NCBI RefSeq assembly: GCF_003946265.1
Contig: NZ_RHNO01000001.1
Coordinates: 62,001-126,000 of the forward strand
Direction: 5' to 3'
Length of the DNA stretch: 64,000 nucleotides
Source: Levilactobacillus yonginensis
Lineage (GTDB): Bacteria > Bacillota > Bacilli > Lactobacillales > Lactobacillaceae
Within the stretch, counting starts at the first letter, position 1, and each line of letters begins with the position of its first letter. Both the position numbers and the translations under genes were made by a program. Shown one piece after another: positions 8,165 through 16,941 of the stretch. Below the pieces are notes generated by a model, which made no database searches, was not told the DNA's origin, and saw only the letters and a list, made by a program, of their open reading frames with translations.

Positions 8165-8881
8165 ATGGATATGACTATCAAGACATTAATTACTGGTGCT
8201 GATCGCGGGATGGGTTACGAATTAGCCCTAGAACTTGGTTTGAAAGGCCAGTTTATCTATGTTGGTTCTAGGAATTTAGCTCGGGGACAGGCCGCTGTTG
8301 CCCGGCTCAAGGCTGCTGGTGTTCAAGCTCAGGCGGTACAGTTAGACGTGACCGATCATGAGTCGATTGTTGACGCGAAAACGAGTATCACTAATTTAGA
8401 TATTTTAATCAATAACGCTGGGATTGCCGTTGATCATGAGACTAAGCCGTCAGAACTGTCACTAGACGCAATTCGGCAAGATTTTAACGTGAATTATTTC
8501 GGCTTGATTGACGTCACGCAGGTCTTCTTACCACTTTTGAAGGCAGCACCGGCTGGCCGGATTATCAATATCTCTAGTGCAGTGGGGTCATTGACTCTGG
8601 CCAGTGATGCCAATACCAGCATTCACAAGCTACAAGCATCAGGCTATCAGGCTTCCAAGTCAGCGGTCAATATGTTCACCGTCAAACTCGCCGCCGAACT
8701 TGAGGGAACGTCTGTCACGGTAAATGCCGTCAATCCTGGGTGGGTAGACACCAGTTTTGGTGGTGGCGGTGGTAATCGGACCGTGCAAGTGGGTGTGGCG
8801 CGGACTGTGGAATTGGCCACTTCTGATGCGTTAACTGATTCTGGCACGTTTTCGGATATTGATGGTATTGTGCCTTGGTAA
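8165..8881 (+). CDS. Short-chain dehydrogenase/reductase
   Basis: A 238-aa classical SDR: cofactor motif TGADRGMG near the N-terminus, the NNAG motif, the active-site Ser in ISSA and the catalytic pair in YQASK. It should be a soluble NAD(P)(H)-dependent oxidoreductase; substrate not predictable. ATG 8165 or the ATG two codons later could start it; AAAAGGA precedes both. It is the likely target of the divergent MerR regulator and the last intact gene before site D. Confidence 0.88.
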   Translation: MDMTIKTLITGADRGMGYELALELGLKGQFIYVGSRNLARGQAAVARLKAAGVQAQAVQLDVTDHESIVDAKTSITNLDILINNAGIAVDHETKPSELSLDAIRQDFNVNYFGLIDVTQVFLPLLKAAPAGRIINISSAVGSLTLASDANTSIHKLQASGYQASKSAVNMFTVKLAAELEGTSVTVNAVNPGWVDTSFGGGGGNRTVQVGVARTVELATSDALTDSGTFSDIDGIVPW

Positions 8882-8980
8882 CCTTTTTAAACGCCAGATG
8901 ATACCTGAAATCTAGAAGTTGGTTATCCGACCATTTATGTGGCATTAATTCCTTGCAATAATTTCAGTTCAAAACATATA

Positions 8981-9015
8981 AAAGAAGACTTAGCTTTTCG
9001 ACTAAGTCTTCTTTT
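8981..9015 (+). terminator. Terminator after the SDR gene
   Basis: AAAGAAGACTTAG pairs with CTAAGTCTTCTTT around a short loop, T-rich at the 3' side. The stretch 9016-9323 shows no gene or notable structure. Confidence 0.85.
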
Positions 9016-9323
9016 ATGCGTCGTGCAGGTTAGCTCGCTGCCAAGTATCCTGGTTTGTAGAATTGATCTGAACGCTGTTTTAATAAAATTCACCAATTCA
9101 TTTTAGATGATTAGTCAGGAATGTCTTAGTTTGATTATCCTCGTATATTTGCTAGAACCATCTTAGCTATCGCGTCAGAGTGCAGGTGCTTCAACTCCTT
9201 ACGAAATGAACAAGACTCGGTCATTCCTTAGATTGTTGCTATTGAGTTCTGCGTAATTTGAGGAGATCATGATTATGTTAGACTGAGTATTTTACTATAG
9301 GGTTAGGCAGATTTAAGCTGCCT

Positions 9324-9356
9324 GATACGGAGCACCGTGCCATAAGTGACGCAATT
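9324..9356 (+). repeat. Site D: diverged attachment-like repeat, outer boundary
   Basis: Core CCGTGCCATAAGT at 9335-9347, preceded by TACGG-N4 and followed by GACGCAATTTTT. The next ~30 bases (GATTAGTAGCTAAGCGG region) resemble those after site A (GATTAATCGCTAAGTGG). This suggests that D is the displaced original right flank of rlmH, or an older cassette end. Confidence 0.65.
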
Positions 9357-9439
9357 TTTCTTGCGATTAGTAGCTAAGCGGCGTTAGTGAGAGGCTATAA
9401 GGCAGAATAATCCTGAATTTAGAACTTTTAATATATAGA

Positions 9440-9476
9440 GAGAAGGTCGCTCAAAATATATGGGCGGCCTTCTTCA
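9440..9476. terminator. Terminator of the 9480 gene (minus strand)
   Basis: AGAAGGTCGC pairs with GCGGCCTTCT directly after the stop codon of the reverse-strand gene. Confidence 0.7.
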
Positions 9477-9479
9477 TGG

Positions 9480-9854
9480 TTACTTGATATGCTTGAGCAC
9501 AGTAAATGAACCCTTTTTGAAGTGGGCACTGTAGCCATATTTACTAGTAAACTTATATTTGTGGGGGCTTTTTACTATAAACGCATAACCATCATGAGCG
9601 TAGTATGTAATTTTAACGACAGAGCCCTTATGTAAAGTGTAGTGCCCTGAAACCTTATTTAGATAGGCGTACTTTCCCTTTTTAATGCGGTCAACCCTGG
9701 TATTTTTTTTAATTTTCACTTTATAGAAACCGTCAGAATACTTCGTTTGCCATGCGGCTGCATGGGCTTCTTGAGCTGGATCGACAAGTGGTGCAAAAGC
9801 CGAAATTCCTAAGATGGCAGTCGCCGTAAGGGTAACTAATTTAATTTTTTTCAT
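9480..9854 (-). CDS. Small secreted basic protein, unknown function
   Basis: 124 aa with a clear signal peptide (MKKIKLVTLTATAILGISAF, cleavage near EAHAAA). The mature part of ~90 residues is Lys/Tyr-rich and probably beta-structured, with no LPxTG and no membrane anchor, so it should be released or held by charge. ATG 9854 follows GAGGAGG. No family recognised. It resembles in size and composition the secreted proteins at 10152, 20808 and 42078. Confidence 0.75.
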   Translation of the reverse strand: MKKIKLVTLTATAILGISAFAPLVDPAQEAHAAAWQTKYSDGFYKVKIKKNTRVDRIKKGKYAYLNKVSGHYTLHKGSVVKITYYAHDGYAFIVKSPHKYKFTSKYGYSAHFKKGSFTVLKHIK

Positions 9855-10151
9855 GGATAATCCTCCTCGTTGATAGTCTTAGTATACAAAATCTAGCTAA
9901 CTATTCAATCGGGAAATAACGTATGCCCTTATTGATAAACTACACCAATGAAACTGAGCTGTTCCTAAGCATTCAAATCCCAACGTTTATCCGAGTTGCT
10001 AGAATATAACAAGTGAACGGACGGGGGCTTTCCTGCGCGTCGTCCAACAATATCACAACCGAAAATTATTTATGTATTCCGACTGTTAACCCAGTGCTAT
10101 AATTATGATGTAATTGATGAATTAAACTATAGTCAATTGGAGGAATACATA

Positions 10152-10631
10152 ATGAAAGTTAAATATTTGGTTGCAGCGGCTGCCTTAAGTTTGGGCCTTG
10201 CCGGAGCGGTGACGACCTTTGATCAACCGGTCAATGCCGCAGCGAAGACGAAGCGGATTACGACCTACAAGACGATGCCTAAGGCTCTACGAGGGACTTG
10301 GCAAGAGAAGAGCTACTCTAAGTACAAGAAGGGTATCAAGGTTAGATGGAGCTATACTTTCAACAAAAACTCTTATTCCATGAGAATGGACTTTAAGGGT
10401 GGTCCTAGAAAGTCTAAAACCATTCATTTTCCTAAAAACCAAATTGGTGGCATGAACTATGACCACCACTACAAAGTGTATAACGTCTTTCCTGGCGGGT
10501 CATCGATTCCTAAGAGCAAGCTGCCCTATGCCGCTTACCTGACGTTTACTGCTGGTCGCCACAATGGAAAAAAGGCATTGGGACAACATGGCATTGCCGA
10601 TGATAAGATTACGTATTTCTACCGTAAATAA
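10152..10631 (+). CDS. Small secreted protein, PKxxRGTW type
   Basis: 159 aa: signal peptide ending near PVNAAA, then TYKTMPKALRGTWQEKSY and a Lys/Tyr-rich body. The PKALRGTW motif after the signal peptide recurs in spirit as PKSFRHNWYE (42078), PKVVRNRTY (20808) and PKKYRHK (pseudogene 6923), so I treat them as one loose secreted family. The start is ATG 10152 with TGGAGGAA upstream; the frame opens 15 nt earlier. Function unknown; lipocalin-like folds often open with a GTW motif, but this is not proof. Confidence 0.75.
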   Translation: MKVKYLVAAAALSLGLAGAVTTFDQPVNAAAKTKRITTYKTMPKALRGTWQEKSYSKYKKGIKVRWSYTFNKNSYSMRMDFKGGPRKSKTIHFPKNQIGGMNYDHHYKVYNVFPGGSSIPKSKLPYAAYLTFTAGRHNGKKALGQHGIADDKITYFYRK

Positions 10632-10686
10632 CCGACCACAGCTAGGCTAGCTACGTCAGTAAGTCTGGAATAATCTAAATACTCAC

Positions 10687-10722
10687 AGGAGGTCGTCTAA
10701 CAACGTTGGGCGACCTTTTTCC
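10687..10722 (+). terminator. Terminator after the 10152 gene
   Basis: AGGTCGTCTAAC pairs with GTTGGGCGACCT and is followed by T residues. From 10723 to 11108 I see only an AT-rich leader for the pilus operon, with a possible -35 TTGACA near 10955. Confidence 0.75.
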
Positions 10723-11108
10723 TGTCCTTAAGCATTATCAAGCGGCTCTACACAGGCTTTCATCTAAGTTATCCACGCAACTATCCCGTACAAGCCAATC
10801 AAGAAGCGAAAGAAATAATCAACGAAACCAGTCGCCAGTACCTCAAAACTCAGAACAATCGATTCCTAACTATCCCCGAAAACCCCATCTTTCCGCCAAA
10901 CGCCCCTACTTTATAGAAGCAACGCCACCCACAACTGTTCAATATATTTAGAGGTTGACATAATCGTTTTAGTATATAACACAACAACCTTGTTAATATT
11001 ATTATAAAATACATATGGTGTTCATAAGTTATTCACATTTCGTTGGTATTCTGAAATCACTCGAAAAAAGACAGAACGAAACCCACAGGGGATATGGAGG
11101 ATTACCGC

Positions 11109-13787
11109 ATGAAAAAACTATTACGAATTATTGCGATACTGGGATGTTTCCTTGGCTTGGCATCACTGCTACGGATTCAGGCGCAAAAGCGAGAAGACAT
11201 TATTAAAACGGCGGCCCTCCAAGACCAGGCGGGCAAAGTTGTTGAAAAGATTAGCAGTCACGACCCCCAGGAGCTACAGATGGCGTTGACCATCAAGCTA
11301 CCCACTGGGGAGACGATGATGACGTTAGCCGACCAGGACAACGTAAAGCTTAAGACCGGGGAAATCGTTGACCTGCAGCCTAACGAAGACATCACGGCAC
11401 GAGTTGACCAACAAAACCAACTCGTTATCCAAAACGACCGAGGCCGCGTAAAGAAAGTGAAGCTGGTCGTGCCAGTCGAAGTGACGAACCCACTACTGGT
11501 AGCCAAGCTACAACTGGACTTACACGTTGCCGACTCAAAAGAAACTTACACGCTTCCCGAAATCGCGGTTACGGCTGAGGAAACTAAGGAAGTCGCCGAA
11601 GAAAAGACCGAGGAATCAACGGAAGGTTTAGTTAAAGAACCAGCGGAAGACACGACTAAGGAATCAGCTACGAAAGTTCCTGAAAAATCCGCGAAGAAGA
11701 TGACCGAAGAAACTACTAAGGAAACTACTAAAGAAACGACCAAAGAAGTTACACCAGCGTCGGACACGACCAACGACACCAAGACGACTGACAAGCAACA
11801 ATCAAATTCACCAAAAGAGGGGCAAACAACGACCACCAGTGATCAACCAGCAACTACTAAGGAAGACACTGACGAAAAGGCAGCTAAGACGGCTACCACC
11901 ACTAAATCCACGATGGCCGCGGCGCCGACAGATGCGCTATCTGGCGCAAATATCGACGTTCACCGGGCGCAAATCCAGGTGGACAGCTGGTCAGACAGCC
12001 TAATTGTTGCTGGTTCACTGCCTGCTAAAGATAATGTGAACGTGTTAGAAAAGGAATTAGGCGTTAAGGGTATCATTTCAGGTGGTTACTACGGTGGAGA
12101 TAACTTTGATAACTTCGAAAAGCACTACCACCTATCCTACATGCGGAAGGGCGATGGCACGGGCACTGGAAATGGTGAAAAGGCCTACGCCGTGGCGGTT
12201 GACGGCGAGCCGACTAGTAATAAAACAGACGACATTCTAGTTTATTACCAAAACGTCGGGGCCTACACAGATTCAACAACGGCCGACAATCCAACGGAAC
12301 CAATGGGGGCCATTGTGAAAATCTCCAACATTCAGTACCATACAAAGATTACCGGCAAACCTAAAGATGGCAAGGCCTTCATTGATTTTTCCAACAACTT
12401 CTACTCTGGAATGGTCTACAACGGGATTGAGACCCTCGATATCGACGTGACGTTTACCACTTCTGACTGGAAGCAAGCGCTTGTTTTCCCACCACTTGAT
12501 GGTGACGGGGATGCTCGTAGCTACTTCACGTTTGGGTCACTGAACGGGAATACAGAAGGCGAACACGAATGGGCTGGTAGTCGATTGGAACTACCAGGAA
12601 AATTAGCGCCCAATGCCAAGATAGAAAAGCATGACGGTGGTTGGTACGAAGGTACCGGTATTGGAGTCGTTGATAAAGAAGAGTATGAACAGAAACGAAA
12701 AGAAGGCGATCCGCCAGCCGACTGGGGGGACTACCTCGGTTCTAGTGACTACGAATTAGGCGCCGTTTCCTTCCCACTGGTTGGGCGTGACCAACTATTC
12801 AAGTTAAAAAGTGAATCAGGCTTTACTTGGCAGTCCTTCTCTAGCGGCTACATCATGCCACTAGAGCAACCAGCACCACAAAAAAATGTTCACCGAGACA
12901 AAGAGTTGGGACTAGACAAGAACAATTTAGACGGCGTGACGATTGACCGGGACAATGACGACCAGAACAAGCTGTTCTACACGATTTACCAAAAGACCTA
13001 CAGTATTCCCAACGAATCAATCGCGAAACCGAATGAGATTATTTTTCGGGACAAATTGCCAGCTGGCGTAACTGTTGCAGATGGTGGCTTTCGACTATTC
13101 AACACGGATGGCGGAAAAATGGAGCCGTTGACTGGTGATCTCGAAATTACCCCTGAAGGCAAAATCACGTACAAGTTCTCTGAAAAAGAAATTGAAGAGT
13201 TGAAATTTGACGGTGGCCACTTCGCAGTTCAAATAGAAACGAAGATCGGTAACGACTTTGTCGGAACCCTTAAGAATCGAGCTAGCATCGAATTCAACTC
13301 TGGTGAGAAGCACAGATGGCGGAAACGCACGAACAAAGTGGTAACCCATTTCATCCGGGGCAGTTACGAGTTCCAGAAGGTCGATGGCACCACTGGCAAG
13401 GCCCTCGCCGGCTCCACGTTTATCATTCAAAACGCGGATGGCAAGTACCTGACCTTTGATGGCAACAATCACCAAACTGGATTAGTCGCTCTGAAATCAC
13501 GGGCGACCCGCCTGCAGGGCGACAGCGACGGCAACTTTAAGGTCGCCGGCCTCGCGAAAGGCACGTACAAGTTAATTGAAACTAAAGCGCCCGATGGCTA
13601 TGTAATCGGGAAGCCAACTGAATTCACCATTTCTGGTAAGGTTCAGACCACACCAACGCAAATTGAAAATGACCCGTACAGTCTTCCCGTAACCGGGGGG
13701 CAAGGAATCTTCTGGTTCATTGTCGTTGGGCTCATACTCACCCTATCGTCTCTCGCCATTTGGCGCACTTACCCTAGAGGAGGATAA
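11109..13787 (+). CDS. Pilus tip/ancillary adhesin, LPxTG anchored
   Basis: An 892-aa surface protein. It has an N-terminal hydrophobic export segment, a Lys/Glu/Thr-rich linker with TKET repeats (about 155-280), and a large adhesin-like region. Near the end is a Cna_B/SpaA-type domain (FQKVDGTTGKALAGSTF ... YKLIETKAPDGY). The sorting signal LPVTG is at 859-863, followed by a hydrophobic stretch and a basic tail. First gene of a four-gene pilus operon; the next gene starts 3 nt after its stop. ATG 11109 follows ATGGAGG. Role as tip or ancillary pilin is inferred from gene order, size and lack of a pilin-motif lysine that I can recognise. Confidence 0.85.
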   Translation: MKKLLRIIAILGCFLGLASLLRIQAQKREDIIKTAALQDQAGKVVEKISSHDPQELQMALTIKLPTGETMMTLADQDNVKLKTGEIVDLQPNEDITARVDQQNQLVIQNDRGRVKKVKLVVPVEVTNPLLVAKLQLDLHVADSKETYTLPEIAVTAEETKEVAEEKTEESTEGLVKEPAEDTTKESATKVPEKSAKKMTEETTKETTKETTKEVTPASDTTNDTKTTDKQQSNSPKEGQTTTTSDQPATTKEDTDEKAAKTATTTKSTMAAAPTDALSGANIDVHRAQIQVDSWSDSLIVAGSLPAKDNVNVLEKELGVKGIISGGYYGGDNFDNFEKHYHLSYMRKGDGTGTGNGEKAYAVAVDGEPTSNKTDDILVYYQNVGAYTDSTTADNPTEPMGAIVKISNIQYHTKITGKPKDGKAFIDFSNNFYSGMVYNGIETLDIDVTFTTSDWKQALVFPPLDGDGDARSYFTFGSLNGNTEGEHEWAGSRLELPGKLAPNAKIEKHDGGWYEGTGIGVVDKEEYEQKRKEGDPPADWGDYLGSSDYELGAVSFPLVGRDQLFKLKSESGFTWQSFSSGYIMPLEQPAPQKNVHRDKELGLDKNNLDGVTIDRDNDDQNKLFYTIYQKTYSIPNESIAKPNEIIFRDKLPAGVTVADGGFRLFNTDGGKMEPLTGDLEITPEGKITYKFSEKEIEELKFDGGHFAVQIETKIGNDFVGTLKNRASIEFNSGEKHRWRKRTNKVVTHFIRGSYEFQKVDGTTGKALAGSTFIIQNADGKYLTFDGNNHQTGLVALKSRATRLQGDSDGNFKVAGLAKGTYKLIETKAPDGYVIGKPTEFTISGKVQTTPTQIENDPYSLPVTGGQGIFWFIVVGLILTLSSLAIWRTYPRGG

Positions 13788-13790
13788 CCC

Positions 13791-15242
13791 ATGAAATTCA
13801 CTAAAATTAGACAGCTGGTGCTCGCGACCTTCGCCGTTTGTGGCTTGGCGCTAGGCGGTCGGGCCGTTGCCCACGCCAGCACGCAAGCGCCAAGCACGGT
13901 CACCATGGAACTGCACAAGCTAGACAACAACTCGGAGGATCAAACGACAGAAACGATCAAGAACACTGGGGATGAAGTTTCCCTGCCAACTGGCGTGATA
14001 CCTTACGACGCTGACAAGTACGGTAAGGTCACCTATAGTGTTTATGACTTGACCGACGTGATGAAACAGCGGGGCATCATCAGTGGCGAAGTAACTAGCG
14101 AAGCCTTTGAAGCCGCCCGGACCCAGCTACTGAAAGATATTACAGATGATCAGACTGATCCAAAGGCCTTACTCGCCGCCCAGGAAGCCTTCGTGAAGGC
14201 CAACGGGTTAACCAGCATTGCTGATAAAACGTTGGAAGGCCAGTCTAGTTCCCTAACTTTTCCTGGCATCCGCAACAGCGGCTTCTACCTGATCATGGAA
14301 ACGGTCGCCCCGACGCACCATTTGACGAAGCTGTCGGCGCCCCTGATCATCGGGTTACCGTTGAGTGACAAGGCGACCATTCACCTGTACCCCAAGAACC
14401 TGATCGCCCGGGATGTCGACCCTGAGATCCACAAGGTGGGACGTAACCCTGAAAATCCGACCAGTAAGACATACCTGCCATTAGGCAAGGTGGAATTCAC
14501 CCTGGCACAGAAGAATGGCGAAGGTGAAGTACGGACCCTGAAGACCGACAAAAACGGGGACATCGAGTTTGGTGGCCTGGAAGTCGGAATCGAGTACGTG
14601 TTAACTGAGTCAGCTAACAAGCGCTACCCGTGGTACCAACAAGCGGATACCAAGAAGCACAAACTATCATTGACCTTTACGGTTGATAAGGACGGCAACA
14701 TCAAAGCACTCAAAACGTTGCCAAATAGAGCCCACTTTGACATCCAGGGCACGCGAATCGGAATCAAAAACGACCTGATTCTCGGGGGCGCCGAATTCAA
14801 GAAGGTGGACGCGCAGACCGAGAAAGGCTTAGCCGGAGCGAAGTTTAAGGTCCAAAAGATCAGCCCAAAGGGCAAAACTTACTGGGCCGTCTTCAAAGGC
14901 AAGACCTTCGTGAAATGGGTGACGAGCAAGGCCGCCGCGACTGAATTAACGTCCGCAGAGGATGGGACCTTTGACTTCACCGGCGTCCCTTACGTGTATG
15001 ACCAACGGCATGGCAAGGTGACCTACAACTTGGTTGAAACGCAAGCCCCCGCGGGTTACGCGTTGTTGAAGGAAGCGACACCATTTGAAATTAATGAAGA
15101 AACAAATATCCAGACGATCAAAAACGAAAGCTACGCCCTCCCAACCACTGGGGGGATGGGTATCTGGCTATTCCTCCTCATCGGGAGTCTCCTGATGGGT
15201 GGCGCCGGTTACCTCTACTACCGACAACGGAAGGCGGCCTAA
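13791..15242 (+). CDS. Major (backbone) pilin
   Basis: 483 aa with a signal peptide (cleavage near AHAS), the pilin motif YPKN with Lys202 as the likely polymerising residue, and two Cna_B-type domains. An E-box-like VETQAPAGY precedes the sorting signal LPTTG at 450-454, followed by a hydrophobic segment and a basic tail. Backbone pilins of SpaA type are joined by isopeptide bonds between this Lys and the LPxTG Thr of the next subunit, catalysed by the class C sortase encoded just downstream. Confidence 0.92.
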   Translation: MKFTKIRQLVLATFAVCGLALGGRAVAHASTQAPSTVTMELHKLDNNSEDQTTETIKNTGDEVSLPTGVIPYDADKYGKVTYSVYDLTDVMKQRGIISGEVTSEAFEAARTQLLKDITDDQTDPKALLAAQEAFVKANGLTSIADKTLEGQSSSLTFPGIRNSGFYLIMETVAPTHHLTKLSAPLIIGLPLSDKATIHLYPKNLIARDVDPEIHKVGRNPENPTSKTYLPLGKVEFTLAQKNGEGEVRTLKTDKNGDIEFGGLEVGIEYVLTESANKRYPWYQQADTKKHKLSLTFTVDKDGNIKALKTLPNRAHFDIQGTRIGIKNDLILGGAEFKKVDAQTEKGLAGAKFKVQKISPKGKTYWAVFKGKTFVKWVTSKAAATELTSAEDGTFDFTGVPYVYDQRHGKVTYNLVETQAPAGYALLKEATPFEINEETNIQTIKNESYALPTTGGMGIWLFLLIGSLLMGGAGYLYYRQRKAA

Positions 15243-15284
15243 CTGGTTAGCCACTTAGACAATTAGAGAAGGGAGGACCTCCAC

Positions 15285-16067
15285 ATGCGTAAATGGCTAG
15301 TGATTCTGCTATGTTGTTTCGGCTTAGGCCTGATTGCCTACCCAGCCGCCAGTAACCTGGTGATTGGTTGGCGTCAGCAGGGGGTCCTGGTGGCGTATAA
15401 GAACCAGTTACGGACGGCGAGTACTAGGCAGCGAAAAGCACTCCAACGGTCCTTACAGCGGCAGGCAAGGGATACTCGGACCACCCTCTATAACCCGTTC
15501 AAACAGGAAAATGATCGGTTCATGGGGACGCCCCCTCTAGCGTTAGTGGCGATTCCCACGATCAACGTGGAACTTCCGGTGTTTGCCGGAACCAGTGACC
15601 CCGTTTTACAGAAATATGCGGGGCTGGTTCACGGGACGGACGTTCCTCAGGGCAAACGTAACCAGCACAGTCTGATTACGGCTCACCGGGGATCACCCAA
15701 CGCGACCCTGTTCACGGACCTACCGCGGTTACAACGGGGCGACCATTTCTATCTGAAGAATGCGTACGGGTTGATGACCTATCGGGTGACGAACATTCGG
15801 ACTGTGAAGGCGGCCACGCGTCAGCCAATCCTGCGGGACACGGCCAAGAATCAGGTGACGCTGATGACGTGTACGCCGTATATGATCAATACCCACCGGC
15901 TCTTGGTAACGGGCCACCGAATTCCGAACGAAACTAAGACGATTCCGCAAGGGAAGATGGTGTGGGACTGGTACAAGATTATCTTGTTGGTAATTGGAGC
16001 ACTCCTGTTGATTGGCGGCACGTGGGCCGGTTACCGGCGATTCAGACAAGCAAGGGAGGGCAACTAA
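15285..16067 (+). CDS. srtC: Class C (pilin-polymerising) sortase
   Basis: 260 aa with an N-terminal membrane segment, catalytic TAHRG (His) and TCTPY (Cys), the Arg downstream, and a C-terminal membrane helix typical of class C. The lid before the domain reads NPF where class C enzymes usually carry DPW/DPF, which may alter gating. It should polymerise the backbone pilin at 13791. GGGAGG lies upstream of ATG 15285. Confidence 0.93.
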   Translation: MRKWLVILLCCFGLGLIAYPAASNLVIGWRQQGVLVAYKNQLRTASTRQRKALQRSLQRQARDTRTTLYNPFKQENDRFMGTPPLALVAIPTINVELPVFAGTSDPVLQKYAGLVHGTDVPQGKRNQHSLITAHRGSPNATLFTDLPRLQRGDHFYLKNAYGLMTYRVTNIRTVKAATRQPILRDTAKNQVTLMTCTPYMINTHRLLVTGHRIPNETKTIPQGKMVWDWYKIILLVIGALLLIGGTWAGYRRFRQAREGN

Positions 16068-16775
16068 ATGACGAAACGTAAACGACGCTTCAAAAAAGGT
16101 TCCCTCTGGTTGCTGGCGATGTTTCTCGTCGGGAGTGGGTTGGTCTTACTAGGGTTGACGCAAAATTCCTCGGTAACCCGGATGGGTGATACGGCTAAGC
16201 GGGAGATGACGGTTGAGAGTGTTCAGCGAGCTAAGCGGTCGGCCCAAAGCAAAACAGAGCAAGGTAAGACGGCCCCGTTTGATTACGCCAAGACCTCGCA
16301 GCTGACGCCCCTCACGGTCGGTGGGTATCGCCTACGTGAGTTGACCGGGAATAGCGGCTACGATGGCGCGGTGGGTCAGCTGAAGGTCCCAGCGGTGGGA
16401 CTGGACTTGCCGATCGGCATTGGTGTCAGTAATACCGTGCTGGTTCGGGGGGCGGGAACGCTGAAGGCGGACCAACGGATGGGCCAGGGTAATTACGCAC
16501 TGGCCGGGCATTACATGGCGGCTAAGCGGCTCCTGTTTTCCCCGCTAAAGGGCGTTCAACGAGGAGATAGTGTCTACCTGACGGACAAGCAGCAGGTGTA
16601 CCAGTACCAAGTCTCGCGGGTCCGGGTGGTGGATCGCCACCAGGTCAACGTCATCGATGACGTCCCCGGCAAGAAGTTGGTGACACTGGTAACTTGTGCT
16701 TCCGCCAAGCGCGGCGAACCTAAGCGGTTGGTGGTGCAGGGAGAACTGGTGTCGGTCCGGCGGGTTCGGGCTTGA
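16068..16775 (+). CDS. Second sortase, class A-like
   Basis: 235 aa with one N-terminal membrane segment, catalytic His in LAGHYM and Cys in TLVTCAS, and the conserved Arg in GEPKRLVVQG. It lacks the lid and C-terminal helix of class C enzymes, so it looks like a class A transpeptidase that would attach finished pili, or other LPxTG proteins, to the wall. Its ATG directly follows the stop of srtC, so the two are translationally linked. Whether this is the only housekeeping sortase cannot be told from the window. Confidence 0.88.
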   Translation: MTKRKRRFKKGSLWLLAMFLVGSGLVLLGLTQNSSVTRMGDTAKREMTVESVQRAKRSAQSKTEQGKTAPFDYAKTSQLTPLTVGGYRLRELTGNSGYDGAVGQLKVPAVGLDLPIGIGVSNTVLVRGAGTLKADQRMGQGNYALAGHYMAAKRLLFSPLKGVQRGDSVYLTDKQQVYQYQVSRVRVVDRHQVNVIDDVPGKKLVTLVTCASAKRGEPKRLVVQGELVSVRRVRA

Positions 16776-16804
16776 GGCAGGATGAATAGGTGAAGGTAAA
16801 CGAA

Positions 16805-16830
16805 ACGAGCAGATACCGTGCTCGTTTTTT
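16805..16830 (+). terminator. Terminator of the pilus operon
   Basis: AACGAGCA pairs with TGCTCGTT and is followed by a T run. Confidence 0.85.
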
Positions 16831-16941
16831 GTTGCGGATAAAATCAATAAGCGTCGTCAGTTGACTGTCCCGCAACGTTATAGTTTATGATTACCTACAA
16901 CAGTTCGATTACTGAAGTCTGAAGGTAGGGTGGCGTCGTAC

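Noticed and set aside
3960-9380. A complete SCC element with ccr genes
   Set aside because: No frame in the region resembles a large serine recombinase, so only an SCC-like, recombinase-less island is claimed.
11546-11836. Minus-strand frame rich in VVSLVVS
   Set aside because: Antisense of the TKET repeat linker of the pilus tip gene.
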